Shown: positions 1 through 8,760 of the stretch, piece after piece
How the letters are laid out: each line of letters starts with the position of its first letter
Numbering within the stretch: position 1 is the stretch's first letter
DNA from: Marinobacterium iners DSM 11526
GTDB lineage: Bacteria > Pseudomonadota > Gammaproteobacteria > Pseudomonadales > Balneatricaceae
Assembly: GCF_900107855.1 (NCBI RefSeq)
Contig: NZ_FNRJ01000002.1
Coordinates: 8,453 to 72,452 of the forward strand
Length of the DNA stretch: 64,000 nt
Direction of reading: 5' to 3'
Notes under the pieces: generated by a model
What the model saw: the letters and a program-made list of their open reading frames with translations, nothing else
Told to the model about the DNA's origin: nothing
Databases searched by the model: none
Translations under genes and position numbers: made by a program

Positions 1-10
1 GATCGGTAAG

Positions 11-33
11 CAAAAGCGGCCCCGAAGGGCCGC
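11..33 (-). terminator. Hairpin terminator downstream of pqqA
   Basis: A 7-bp stem (GCGGCCC/GGGCCGC) with a 4-base loop is followed on the minus strand by TTTTG. It sits 7 bases after the pqqA stop codon. It may act as an attenuator that keeps pqqA expression above that of a following pqqB, which would lie outside the window. Confidence 0.6.
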
Positions 34-40
34 CGTGTGC

Positions 41-112
41 TCAGCGGTTGGCGAAGTACATGGTGACTTCGAAGCCGATGCGCAGATCAGTGTAGGCAGG
101 TTTGGTCCACAT
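41..112 (-). CDS. pqqA: PqqA, precursor peptide of pyrroloquinoline quinone
   Basis: This 23-residue ribosomal peptide begins [16 protein letters not shown] and ends in YFANR. The conserved Glu of FEV and Tyr of MYF are the two residues that the PQQ pathway (PqqE, PqqD and others) cross-links and processes into the cofactor. The start at 112 is chosen because AGGA lies about 9 bases upstream and because the peptide then has the usual family length; a longer reading frame continues upstream but has no family support. The rest of the pqq cluster would lie to the left of the window. The next gene upstream on the same strand is an ExaC-like aldehyde dehydrogenase, which fits PQQ-dependent alcohol oxidation. 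Confidence 0.93.
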
Positions 113-269
113 AATGCGTTCCTCGTTTTTGTTATCGATATGTCTTTGTGACACCCTGATAGTAGGCAACCGTGCCACCACTCCAATATGGTACTTTGGA
201 ACGAATTCAGGGCTGACTTGGTATAGCAACCAGCGGTATGGCACGCCGCGGCGTACCTACACCTTATAC

Positions 270-293
270 GAAAAAAACGGCCCGGAGGCCGTT
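270..293 (-). terminator. Rho-independent terminator after the aldehyde dehydrogenase gene
   Basis: A 7-bp stem AACGGCC/GGCCGTT with a 4-base loop is followed on the minus strand by seven T. A second, weaker hairpin (GGGCCT/AGGCCC, 377-392) lies directly after the stop codon of the upstream dehydrogenase. The remaining 113-269 stretch shows no gene and probably holds the pqqA promoter. Confidence 0.75.
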
Positions 294-397
294 AAACGGA
301 TTGCTGCAGAGCAATAGACTGCCAGGGTGAAGCAGCCATGATTTGCACATCCCTGTGCAGTGCTTCGGAGATAACAGGGCCTGTAAAGGCCCGTGCC

Positions 398-1918
398 TTA
401 GAAGAATCCCAGCGGGTTGATGTCGTAGCTGACCAGCATGTTCTTGGTCTGCTGGTAGTGATCGAGCATCATCTTGTGCGTTTCACGGCCCACGCCGGAC
501 TTCTTGTAACCGCCAAAGGCAGCATGTGCCGGGTACTGGTGGTAGCAGTTGGTCCAGACACGACCGGCCTGAATGCCACGGCCCATGCGGTAGGCGCGGT
601 TCATGTCGCGGCTCCATACACCGGCACCCAGACCAAACTCGGTGTCGTTGGCGATGGCGAGGGCTTCAGCCTCGTCCTTGAAGGTGGTAACGGATACGAC
701 CGGTCCAAAGATCTCTTCCTGGAACACGCGCATGCTGTTGTTGCCCTTGAGCAGAGTCGGCTGGATGTAGTAGCCGCGGCCCAGGTCATCGCCCAGCTGC
801 TCCTTGTCACCACCGATCAGCACTTCAGCACCTTCGGCACGGCCGATGTCGAAGTAGCTCATGATCTTGTCGAACTGCTCCTGAGAAGCCTGAGCACCGA
901 CCATGGTTTCGGTATCGAGCGGGTTGCCACGCTTGATCTTCTTGATGCGATCAATGACGCGTGCGATGAAATCATCGTAAATGCTTTCCTGCACCAGCAG
1001 ACGCGACGGACAGGTGCAGACTTCGCCCTGGTTGAAGAACGCCAGTACGGTACCTTCCACACACTTATCGATGAATTCGTCTTCATGGTTCATGACGTCT
1101 TCAAAGTAGATGTTGGGGGACTTGCCGCCCAGCTCTACAGTCGACGGAATGATGTTTTCGGCAGCACATTTCAGAATGTGGGAACCCACCGGGGTTGAGC
1201 CGGTGAAGGCGATTTTGGCAATGCGCTTGCTGGTCGCCAGAGCCTGACCCGCTTCGGCACCAAAACCGTTAACGATATTCAGCACGCCCGGCGGCAACAG
1301 GTCCTGAATGGTTTCCATCAGCTTCAGAATGGACCAGGGAGTTTGCTCAGCAGGCTTCAGTATGATGCAGTTGCCTGCCGCCAGTGCCGGAGCAATTTTC
1401 CACGCCGCCATCAGCAGCGGGAAGTTCCAGGGAATGATCTGGCCGACAACACCCAGCGGCTCATGGAAGTGGTAGGCCACGGTGTTTTCGTCGATCTCGC
1501 CGATGGAGCCTTCCTGCGCACGGATACAGCCGGCAAAGTAACGGAAGTGGTCGATGGCCAGCGGTACGTCAGCGGCCAGGGTTTCACGCACAGCCTTACC
1601 GTTGTCCCAGGTTTCGGCCACGGCGATCTGTTCCAGATTTGCTTCCAGACGGTCAGCAATCTTGAGCAGGGTGTTGGAGCGTTCCTGCACGGAGGTACGA
1701 GCCCAGGCATCCTTGGCTGCGTGGGCAGCGTCCAGTGCCAGTTCGATATCTTCAGCGGTTGAACGGGGGATTTCACAGAAGGCTTCGCCGGTTACCGGTG
1801 AAACGTTTTTGAAGTATTCACCTTTCACCGGGGCTTTCCATTCACCGCCGATGAAGTTGCCGTAGCGCGGCTGCAGAGTGACGATGGAATCTGCCTGTCC
1901 TGGCTGTGCGTAGATCAT
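398..1918 (-). CDS. exaC: NAD-dependent aldehyde dehydrogenase, ExaC/AcoD type
   Basis: This 506-residue soluble aldehyde dehydrogenase would oxidise acetaldehyde and other short aldehydes to acids with NAD+. The family signature VELGGKSP carries the general-base Glu near residue 267. [13 protein letters not shown] carries the catalytic Cys near residue 302; the neighbouring second Cys is typical of the ExaC/AldB branch. The N-terminus ([10 protein letters not shown]) and the length match that branch. GAGG lies 8 bases before the ATG. The next gene on the strand is pqqA, as in exa/pqq clusters of Pseudomonas, so the likely role is the second step of PQQ-ethanol-dehydrogenase-initiated alcohol oxidation. 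No quinoprotein dehydrogenase lies in this window, so that role is inferred. Confidence 0.9.
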   Translation of the reverse strand: MIYAQPGQADSIVTLQPRYGNFIGGEWKAPVKGEYFKNVSPVTGEAFCEIPRSTAEDIELALDAAHAAKDAWARTSVQERSNTLLKIADRLEANLEQIAVAETWDNGKAVRETLAADVPLAIDHFRYFAGCIRAQEGSIGEIDENTVAYHFHEPLGVVGQIIPWNFPLLMAAWKIAPALAAGNCIILKPAEQTPWSILKLMETIQDLLPPGVLNIVNGFGAEAGQALATSKRIAKIAFTGSTPVGSHILKCAAENIIPSTVELGGKSPNIYFEDVMNHEDEFIDKCVEGTVLAFFNQGEVCTCPSRLLVQESIYDDFIARVIDRIKKIKRGNPLDTETMVGAQASQEQFDKIMSYFDIGRAEGAEVLIGGDKEQLGDDLGRGYYIQPTLLKGNNSMRVFQEEIFGPVVSVTTFKDEAEALAIANDTEFGLGAGVWSRDMNRAYRMGRGIQAGRVWTNCYHQYPAHAAFGGYKKSGVGRETHKMMLDHYQQTKNMLVSYDINPLGFF

Positions 1919-2070
1919 ATTCTTAGCCTCTTGTTGTTATTCGCATCACGCTCGAAGAGCAGTAACGATTGACGCTTTCAATATTAGCGAACGCTACTGA
2001 TCTTCGAGTATAGTGCCTTGGCAGTGAGAATATGAGCCTTTGGTACTAGACAGGCCGATTAATTGTCAGA

Positions 2071-3501
2071 TTAGTTCAGCTCCAGCTGGATATGGAACGT
2101 GGTGCCCACTTCCGGATCAGAGGTGACAGCCATGTGCCCCCGGTGCTGCTGGGTGATGACATAGAAGGCAAAGGACAAGCGCTTTTCAGGCCCGGATGCA
2201 GATGCCATTTCATTCTCGGCATGGTGCGGATAGGGCTCGAACAGGCACATCTGCTCTTCACTGCTGAGGCCCACACCATTGTGCTGAATGCGCAGTGACA
2301 GCGAATCATAGCTGCGTGAAGCATAGAGCTTCAGCTTCGGCACAAATCCTTCCCTGTTCTGTGCAACTTTATCACTCAGGGCCGCCAACGAGTAACGCAG
2401 AATGCTCAGCAAGGCCTGCTGAAGCTCTGTTATGTAACAGGGGACTTTCGGCAGATCGGTCTCGAAGTGACGCTCGATTTTGACATCACTGAACGGAATC
2501 GCATTGGGGAGCGCCAGTACTTCACCCGCCAGATCAACCGAGTGTTCAATGATGTCGATGACATTGGCACTGGCTGGTGCAGTTGTGCGCCCACGCGCAA
2601 ATTCGAGCAGATTCTGAATCACTGACTCGACTTCTCGCCCGTTTTCGGCTGCGTTCTGCAGCAAGCGGTGAAGGCGTGCGACCTCCTCTTTCTGTTTGCC
2701 GCCTTCCTGCAGGAAGCTGGCGGATTCCAGCAGACTGTGGAAGCTGCGCAGATCAAACAGTATTGCCTGCAATGGCTTGTTTATATCGCTGGCCATGGTG
2801 GTGGCAAGTTCGCCCATCGACGCCAGTCGATCGTGCTGAATCAGCATGTTTTCGGCAATCACACGGCGGGTGACATCATCCACCATAATCACCACACCCG
2901 GCTCGCTGTAGTTTTCAAGCGGATAGACGGTGATATCCATGTAGTAACTGCCCGGCTGGCTGTAGCGCAGCGTCAGGGTTTCGTTCTTCTGCAGCGCCTC
3001 TTCAATGTGGCTCGGTTTCAAGGTGATGTCCGGATAGATAGCCCAGAGGTTGCGCCCGATCGCGTTGATCGCCTTGATACCGGAAAGCTTCTCGGCACGC
3101 GGGTTCCACTGTGTAATCGTGCCTTCCCAGTCAAGACCGACCAACACCAGCGGCATGGAGCTGAGAATATTCTGGATATAGGCCTCTGACGCCTGAAGGC
3201 GCCCAGTCGTCACCACATGCTCTGACACTTCCTGCTCCAACCGTGCGGTACGCTCTTTCACTCGTTTTTCGAGGTTGGCCTTGATCTCTTCCAGCTCGTG
3301 GTTGTAACCACGCGCCCGCCGCCAGACGATAAACAGCACGAGTGCCGCCAGTGTCAGCAGGATGATCAGCACACCGCTGGAAAAGTTGGCAACATATTGC
3401 CACTTGGTATTGCCATCCTCATCTCGGAACGGCGCAAATATATCGGCTTGGGCGAAGGTAGCAGGCAGCAAAAGCAACAGAGCTATACAGTATCGAAACA
3501 T
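2071..3501 (-). CDS. PAS histidine-kinase-like membrane protein, apparently a pseudokinase
   Basis: The 476 residues show a signal peptide (1-19), a membrane helix near 40-60, a short coiled coil, a PAS domain at about 105-215, and a HisKA/HATPase-like region from about 225. The H-box reads GELATTMASDINKPL: the phospho-accepting His of the usual AHEIN.PL is Ser238. The N-box (LLSILRYSLAAL) lacks both usual Asn, and the G1 box reads HNGVGL in place of DNGPGI. The rest of the fold, including a C-terminal GTTFHIQL, is kept. The reading frame is long and intact, so this is not simple decay. It lies 135 bp downstream of the TRAP operon on the same strand, where DctB-like kinases often occur, but no response regulator is present. 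It may sense a signal or act as a partner for another kinase. Confidence 0.8.
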   Translation of the reverse strand: MFRYCIALLLLLPATFAQADIFAPFRDEDGNTKWQYVANFSSGVLIILLTLAALVLFIVWRRARGYNHELEEIKANLEKRVKERTARLEQEVSEHVVTTGRLQASEAYIQNILSSMPLVLVGLDWEGTITQWNPRAEKLSGIKAINAIGRNLWAIYPDITLKPSHIEEALQKNETLTLRYSQPGSYYMDITVYPLENYSEPGVVIMVDDVTRRVIAENMLIQHDRLASMGELATTMASDINKPLQAILFDLRSFHSLLESASFLQEGGKQKEEVARLHRLLQNAAENGREVESVIQNLLEFARGRTTAPASANVIDIIEHSVDLAGEVLALPNAIPFSDVKIERHFETDLPKVPCYITELQQALLSILRYSLAALSDKVAQNREGFVPKLKLYASRSYDSLSLRIQHNGVGLSSEEQMCLFEPYPHHAENEMASASGPEKRLSFAFYVITQQHRGHMAVTSDPEVGTTFHIQLELN

Positions 3502-3592
3502 GATGCAAAGGGTATCCGGATGTAAAAAACTGGAAAGATGGGTGACTCAAGGCCCACATTATAATGAATCAGAGTGGCTTCGGGATACACCT

Positions 3593-3625
3593 GATCTGAC
3601 CGGCCATGTCATGACCGGTCAGATC
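3593..3625 (-). terminator. Large inverted repeat between dctM and the kinase-like gene
   Basis: An 11-bp perfect stem (GATCTGACCGG/CCGGTCAGATC) with an 11-base loop starts 12 bases after the dctM stop codon. There is no clear T-run, so it may be a stabilising 3' hairpin rather than a classic terminator. Confidence 0.5.
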
Positions 3626-3636
3626 GGATCGGATGG

Positions 3637-4941
3637 CTACCAGGGGCCGACGACGTAACCCAGCTTGTCCGGCAGCCACAGGGCAATACCGGGCACCAGC
3701 ATCACCAGCAACAGACTGCAGGCCATGGCTGCAATAAATATCAACGTCCAGCCAATGGTATGCTCCAGACGGATATTGGCGATCCGCGTGGTGACCATCA
3801 GGTTGACCGCGACGGGCGGTGTAAACTGGCCAATGGCGATATTCATCGCCAACAGGATGCCGAACCAGACCGGGTTCCAGCCAAAATGGTTCATCAGCGG
3901 CAGTACAATCGGGATCAGGATAAGGTAGATCGACACCGCATCCAACAGCATACCCGCAATCAACACCAGCAGCATGACCAACCCCAGCAGGACCCAGCCG
4001 CTTTCCGACAGCGCCAGCAGACCATTGGCCAAGTGCTGGAATGTGCCAAGCGTAGTGCCGGCCCAGGCAAAGATACCCGCCAACGCTATGATCAGCATCA
4101 CCACACCCGAGGTCACCGCCGCTTCCGTCATCAGATCAAACAACTGGCGAATCCCCAGATTGCGGTAAACCAAACAGCCAACGATAACACCATAGGTGAC
4201 CGCAACCACAGCCGCCTCGGTCGGTGTGAACAGGCCTGAACGCAAACCGCCGAGAATGATCACCGGTGCAAACAGTGCCGGCAGCGCCGCCTTGAGGCTG
4301 GGCCAGAATGGCGGGCGCTCGGACTTTTCCGGGTCTTCCCAGCCATACTTGCGGGCCAACAGCAGTGCTGGCACGAGAAGGGAGAGCCCCGCGAGAATGC
4401 CGGGAAACAAACCAGCAGCAAACAGTGCACGCAGATCGACGCCAGGCACCACGATGGAGTACAAAATCAAGGCGATCGAGGGCGGGATCAGAATCGCGGT
4501 AGATGAAGATGCCGCTATCAGCGACGCCGAGAAGGCCTGAGGATAACCTGCCTTGCGCATGCTGGGCAGCATCACCATCGCCACGGCAGCGGCATCGGCG
4601 GGGCCTGAGCCACTCATCCCGCCCATAATCAGACAGACCAGTACTGCGACAACGGCAAGCCCGCCATGGCGAGGCCCGATCACCGACTGAGCAAAACGAA
4701 CCAGGCTAGCTGCGACCCCTGCCCGCTCAAAAATAAGGCCCGTGAGGATAAACAGTGGAATGGCAATAAGGGGATATTTGGCCACACTGTTGTAGGTATT
4801 GGTTCCCAGAGTCGCCAGCATGTCTGGCGACAGCCCGGCCAGAATACCGACGATGCCTCCCAAGCCCAACGCAATGGCCACTGGCACACCCAGAAGCAGC
4901 GCCAGCAGGAAACTGCCGATCAGCAGTAGATCAGGGCTCAT
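3637..4941 (-). CDS. dctM: TRAP transporter large permease DctM
   Basis: This 434-residue polytopic inner-membrane protein is the ion-coupled channel subunit of a TRAP system. It has about a dozen hydrophobic helices and the family signatures GGMSGSGPADAAAVAMVMLP and FTPPVAVNLMV. The length is normal. Its start overlaps the end of dctQ by 11 bases, so the two are translationally coupled. It works with the DctQ and DctP products encoded upstream. The substrate is probably a C4-dicarboxylate or another organic acid but cannot be read from the sequence. Confidence 0.93.
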   Translation of the reverse strand: MSPDLLLIGSFLLALLLGVPVAIALGLGGIVGILAGLSPDMLATLGTNTYNSVAKYPLIAIPLFILTGLIFERAGVAASLVRFAQSVIGPRHGGLAVVAVLVCLIMGGMSGSGPADAAAVAMVMLPSMRKAGYPQAFSASLIAASSSTAILIPPSIALILYSIVVPGVDLRALFAAGLFPGILAGLSLLVPALLLARKYGWEDPEKSERPPFWPSLKAALPALFAPVIILGGLRSGLFTPTEAAVVAVTYGVIVGCLVYRNLGIRQLFDLMTEAAVTSGVVMLIIALAGIFAWAGTTLGTFQHLANGLLALSESGWVLLGLVMLLVLIAGMLLDAVSIYLILIPIVLPLMNHFGWNPVWFGILLAMNIAIGQFTPPVAVNLMVTTRIANIRLEHTIGWTLIFIAAMACSLLLVMLVPGIALWLPDKLGYVVGPW

Positions 4942-5431
4942 GGATCACCTCCTGTGGTTCATTGCCACGCAGGCGATCGATGAGATTCTGCGTCGTGCGC
5001 ACAACGATGGCTGCTGCCAGCAACGGCAGCCAAGCCACATAAATCCAGTTGGGCAGCCCAAGCCCCGGGGACAGTGATTCCCATTGATACTCTTCCAGCG
5101 CCAGCTTGGCACCGTACCAGCAGGTAACGCCCAGTACGATCACGCCCGCCAGCCACTGCAGCACATACACAACCTTGAGCGCCGGTTTGGGCAGGTGATG
5201 TTCAACCAGTTCAATGCGAATGTGCTGATTATGACGTGCCGCTACCGCTGCTCCAGCAAAGGTGAGCAGTACCAGCAAAAAGACCGAAAACTCTTCCGTG
5301 AAGGCAAAAGAGGCATCGGTCGCATAGCGCACGATTACATTGCCCAGACTGATCAGACAGATCGCGATCAATGACAGGGACGCCAGCCAGGCCTCCGGCC
5401 TGAACTTGGGGGGTCGGGTAGACATTATCAC
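4931..5431 (-). CDS. dctQ: TRAP transporter small permease DctQ
   Basis: The 166 residues contain four membrane helices typical of DctQ, with the family pattern FSVFLLVLLTFAGAAVAARH in the second helix and an HIRIELVEHHLP loop. It pairs with DctM, which it overlaps by 11 bases. A strong intercistronic hairpin (5448-5470) separates it from dctP. Confidence 0.9.
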   Translation of the reverse strand: MIMSTRPPKFRPEAWLASLSLIAICLISLGNVIVRYATDASFAFTEEFSVFLLVLLTFAGAAVAARHNQHIRIELVEHHLPKPALKVVYVLQWLAGVIVLGVTCWYGAKLALEEYQWESLSPGLGLPNWIYVAWLPLLAAAIVVRTTQNLIDRLRGNEPQEVIHEP

Positions 5432-5447
5432 TCCACTTCAGACAACA

Positions 5448-5470
5448 ACGCCCGCCGGGGTGGCGGGCGT
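5448..5470 (-). terminator. Intercistronic hairpin between dctP and dctQ
   Basis: A 9-bp stem ACGCCCGCC/GGCGGGCGT with a 5-base loop is followed by TTGTTGT on the minus strand. Its position after dctP suggests partial termination or mRNA protection, giving more binding protein than permease, as is common in binding-protein-dependent operons. Confidence 0.6.
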
Positions 5471-5488
5471 CTTCATGCAGGTGCCCTA

Positions 5489-6502
5489 TTACTGCGGACG
5501 GTTGGCAATGGCGTCCTGCGCCTGCTTGACCAGCTCTTCGCCGATACGCGGCGTCCACTTTTCGTATACGGACTGAGTGGCTTCGACAAAGGCTGCGTGC
5601 TGTTCAGGGGTCAGGTCGGTCACCTGAACGCCACGCTCCTTGATTTTGGCCAGCGTCTCATCCAGTTCAGCACGGGATTTTTCGATCTCCCATTTGCCGG
5701 CATCAATGGCAGCCTGCTTCAGCAGGGCCTGATCTTCCGGGCTGAACTGGCTCCACACACGGTTGCTGACGGCAAATACCAGCGGGTCAGCCATGTAGTG
5801 CCACTGAGTCAGGTAGGTCTGGCCCACCTGATCAATACGCGCCACATCAAATACGGACAGCGGGTTTTCCTGTCCATCAACCGCACCCGTTGTCAGCGCA
5901 GGCTTGGCGTCCGCCCAGCTCATCTGAGTCGGGTTGGCACCCAGCGCCGTAAAGGTATCCTGGAACAGCGGTGAACCCACAACACGGACCTTCAGCCCTT
6001 CCAGGTCAGACGGCTGCTTGACTTCATGCTTGGAGTTGGACAGTTCACGGAAGCCGTTTTCACCCCAGGCCAGCGGAGTAACACCGCGCTTTTCGATCGC
6101 TGCAAACACCGCTTTGCCCGCTTCACCCTGAGTGATTGCGTCGATGGCAGCGTAGTCCGGCATCAGGAACGGCAGTGAGAACAGGTTCAGTTCAGGCACC
6201 TGCGGTGACCAGTTGATGGTCGAGCCAACCGCCATATCAATCAGGCCGGATCGCATGGCTGAAAACTCCTTGGTCTGGTCACCGGAGACCAGCTGGGAGT
6301 TGCTGTAGATTTTCATATTGATGCGGCCTTCAGACCGTTCTTTTACCAGCTCGACCCATTTGTCGGCAGCCTGTCCCCAGGGAAAGGCGGAAGGCAGAAC
6401 GGTAGAGACGGTATACTCAGCCTTGTATTCGGCACTGGCAACAGAGCTGAACAGCAGTGTAGCAGCTGCAGCGGCCATGAATGTGCGACGTTTCAGCATC
6501 AT
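5489..6502 (-). CDS. dctP: TRAP transporter periplasmic solute-binding protein DctP
   Basis: The start is placed at the ATG at 6502 (MMLKRRTFMAAAAATLLF) because AAGGAAG precedes it and because it gives a clean Sec signal peptide ending near VASA; the longer frame to 6565 has no ribosome-binding site. The mature protein of about 315 residues has the DctP signatures (DMAVGSTINWS, LKVRVVGSPLFQDTFTALGANP, TGAVDGQENPL). The ligand-contacting Arg lies in LKVRVVG. It delivers the substrate to DctQM. A sigma-70 promoter lies about 60 bp upstream. Confidence 0.93.
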   Translation of the reverse strand: MMLKRRTFMAAAAATLLFSSVASAEYKAEYTVSTVLPSAFPWGQAADKWVELVKERSEGRINMKIYSNSQLVSGDQTKEFSAMRSGLIDMAVGSTINWSPQVPELNLFSLPFLMPDYAAIDAITQGEAGKAVFAAIEKRGVTPLAWGENGFRELSNSKHEVKQPSDLEGLKVRVVGSPLFQDTFTALGANPTQMSWADAKPALTTGAVDGQENPLSVFDVARIDQVGQTYLTQWHYMADPLVFAVSNRVWSQFSPEDQALLKQAAIDAGKWEIEKSRAELDETLAKIKERGVQVTDLTPEQHAAFVEATQSVYEKWTPRIGEELVKQAQDAIANRPQ

Positions 6503-6564
6503 GTCTTCCTTTTTTATCTGTTGTTGTATGGCAGCGGCATTATCCCGACCGCTTGCTCCAACCA

Positions 6565-6594
6565 ATTATAAAAGGCTTGTCGACAGCGACGCAA
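6565..6594 (-). promoter_or_regulatory. Sigma-70-like promoter of dctPQM
   Basis: -10 TATAAT (6565-6570) and -35 TTGCGT (6589-6594) are separated by 18 bases. The predicted transcript starts about 55 bases before the dctP ATG. Confidence 0.6.
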
Positions 6595-6626
6595 AACAAT
6601 TACACCCACTACCCTGCCCACAAACG

Positions 6627-6652
6627 AAAATCCCCGCACAGGGCGGGGATTT
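6627..6652 (-). terminator. Terminator after clpX
   Basis: The hairpin AAATCCCCGC/GCGGGGATTT, followed on the minus strand by TTTTCGTTTG, lies 20 bases after the clpX stop. It separates the clp operon from the TRAP operon. Confidence 0.75.
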
Positions 6653-6672
6653 AGCGATAACGAAACACAGGA

Positions 6673-7947
6673 TCAGCTGTCAGCCGAGGCTTTGGCTGGT
6701 TCCTGATTTTCGTAGATCAGGATCGGTTCGGAGGTGCCGGTGATCACACCTTCGTCGATCACTACCTTGGCAACATTATCCATCGACGGCAGCTGATACA
6801 TGATATCCAGCAGAGTCGCCTCCAGAATGGAACGCAGACCACGGGCCCCGGTCCGACGCTCCAGCGCCTTTTCGGCGACCGCTTTCAATGCGTCTTCACG
6901 GAAGTCCACATCGACCCCTTCCATCTCGAACAGGGCCTGGTACTGCTTGACCAGACTGTTCTTGGGCTCGGTGAGAATCTGAATCAGTGCCTCTTCATCA
7001 AGCTCGGACAACGTGGCAATCATCGGCAGACGCCCCACAAACTCGGGAATCAGACCAAACTTGACCAAATCTTCCGCTTCGACATCGTGCAGTGCTTCGC
7101 TCAGACGGCTGTCGTCCTTGCTCTTCACCACGGCACTGAAGCCGATGGAGCTGCGCTCACTGCGGTCACGGATAATTTTTTCCAGACCGGCGAAAGCACC
7201 ACCACAGATGAACAGGATATTGGACGTGTCCACCTGCAGGAACTCCTGCTGAGGATGCTTGCGTCCACCCTGAGGAGGAACGGAAGCGACCGTACCCTCA
7301 ATCAGTTTCAGCAGTGCCTGCTGTACCCCTTCACCGGACACATCACGCGTGATGGAGGGGTTATCAGATTTGCGTGAGATCTTGTCGATCTCATCGATGT
7401 ACACAATACCCAACTGGGCCTTTTCGACATCGTAGTCACACTTCTGCAGCAGCTTCTGGATGATGTTCTCGACATCTTCACCCACATAGCCCGCTTCAGT
7501 CAGCGTGGTGGCATCCGCAATGGTAAAGGGCACATTCAGCAGACGCGCCATGGTTTCAGCCAGCAGGGTCTTGCCGCTGCCGGTGGGACCGATCAGCAGA
7601 ATGTTGCTCTTGCCAAGCTCCACTTCACCCTTTTTCTGGAACCGCAGACGCTTGTAGTGGTTGTACACCGCAACCGCCAGCACTTTTTTGGCACGCTCCT
7701 GCCCGATTACGTAATCGTCCAGGGTTGCCTTGATCTCGGCCGGAGTCGGCAGGGTATCACTGGGCTCTTGCTCGTCCGAATCCTGAATCTCTTCGCGGAT
7801 GATATCGTTGCAGAGATCAACACACTCGTCACAGATAAAGACAGAGGGACCTGCGATCAATTTGCGCACTTCATCCTGGCTTTTGCCGCAGAAGGAACAG
7901 AACAGCTTACTGCCCTCTCCCCCCTTGCCGGTCGTCTCGTCTGCCAT
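6673..7947 (-). CDS. clpX: ATP-dependent Clp protease ATPase subunit ClpX
   Basis: This 424-residue AAA+ unfoldase feeds substrates to ClpP. It has an N-terminal four-Cys zinc-binding domain ([11 protein letters not shown]...CDECVDLC), the Walker A site GPTGSGKT, the Walker B site VYIDEIDKI, the pore loop region, and the [10 protein letters not shown] sensor-2 arginine. Length and motifs are all canonical. It follows clpP after 80 bp. The gene that usually follows, lon, is absent; a terminator and the TRAP operon come next. Confidence 0.98.
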   Translation of the reverse strand: MADETTGKGGEGSKLFCSFCGKSQDEVRKLIAGPSVFICDECVDLCNDIIREEIQDSDEQEPSDTLPTPAEIKATLDDYVIGQERAKKVLAVAVYNHYKRLRFQKKGEVELGKSNILLIGPTGSGKTLLAETMARLLNVPFTIADATTLTEAGYVGEDVENIIQKLLQKCDYDVEKAQLGIVYIDEIDKISRKSDNPSITRDVSGEGVQQALLKLIEGTVASVPPQGGRKHPQQEFLQVDTSNILFICGGAFAGLEKIIRDRSERSSIGFSAVVKSKDDSRLSEALHDVEAEDLVKFGLIPEFVGRLPMIATLSELDEEALIQILTEPKNSLVKQYQALFEMEGVDVDFREDALKAVAEKALERRTGARGLRSILEATLLDIMYQLPSMDNVAKVVIDEGVITGTSEPILIYENQEPAKASADS

Positions 7948-8027
7948 CTTCTTACCTCAAAAAAACCATTTACACTTGTTATGCGCCCGAGGCGGCCGAA
8001 TTTCAACCCGGCCGCGACTACAAAGGG

Positions 8028-8663
8028 TTATTCGCTTTCGATACGGCGCTCAAGTACGGAGTCGATCAGCCCGTATTCAGCAGCCGTTTTCGGATCCATG
8101 AAATTGTCACGATCCGTGTCACGCGCAATCGTCTCGAAATCCTGCCCTGTATGGTGAGCCAGCAGGCGATTCAATTTTTCGCGAATTGACAGAATTTCAC
8201 GGGTATGGATCTCAATATCGGTCGCCTGGCCCTGATAGCCACCCAGCGGCTGATGAATCATTACACGCGCATTCGGCAGCGCAAAGCGCTTGCCCGGCTC
8301 ACCTGCCGCCAGCAGGAAAGCGCCCATGCTGGCCGCCTGGCCAATACACATGGTGCTGACGTTGGGCTTGATGAACTGCATGGTATCGTAGATTGCCATG
8401 CCCGCCGTAACCGAGCCACCCGGTGAGTTGATGTACAGGTGGATGTCCTTGTCCGGATTTTCGGCTTCAAGGAACAGCAACTGGGCGACAATCAGGTTGG
8501 CCATATGGTCTTCGACCTGACCCACCAGAAAAATGACCCGTTCTTTGAGCAGACGGGAGTAGATATCGTAGGCGCGCTCGCCTCGTGAGCTCTGCTCCAC
8601 CACCATCGGGACCAGCCCGGAATTGGTGATTTCGGTGGAACGCCCGGAATAGATATCTGCCAT
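8028..8663 (-). CDS. clpP: ATP-dependent Clp protease proteolytic subunit ClpP
   Basis: This 211-residue serine protease forms the tetradecameric chamber that works with ClpX. The catalytic triad is visible: Ser in [11 protein letters not shown], His in [11 protein letters not shown], and Asp in the RDTDRDNFM region. AAGGAG lies 9 bases before the ATG. The gene lies between tig and clpX, as is usual. Confidence 0.98.
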   Translation of the reverse strand: MADIYSGRSTEITNSGLVPMVVEQSSRGERAYDIYSRLLKERVIFLVGQVEDHMANLIVAQLLFLEAENPDKDIHLYINSPGGSVTAGMAIYDTMQFIKPNVSTMCIGQAASMGAFLLAAGEPGKRFALPNARVMIHQPLGGYQGQATDIEIHTREILSIREKLNRLLAHHTGQDFETIARDTDRDNFMDPKTAAEYGLIDSVLERRIESE

Positions 8664-8690
8664 GCAAGAATTCTCCTTACCCTGATAAGC

Positions 8691-8725
8691 GAAAAAACGA
8701 CAGTCAGCCAGGCCAACTGTCGTTT
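8691..8725 (-). terminator. Terminator or attenuator between tig and clpP
   Basis: A 10-bp perfect stem AAACGACAGT/ACTGTCGTTT with an 11-base loop runs straight into a T-run on the minus strand. It lies 27 bases before the clpP ATG, so clpPX may depend on read-through or on a promoter overlapping this region. Confidence 0.7.
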
Positions 8726-8760
8726 CCTTTACGGCTTACGCCCTGACCGGCTGTTCCGGA

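Noticed and set aside
338-1198. Long plus-strand open frame opposite exaC
   Set aside because: It is a mirror of a clear aldehyde dehydrogenase in GC-rich DNA and has no recognisable domain.
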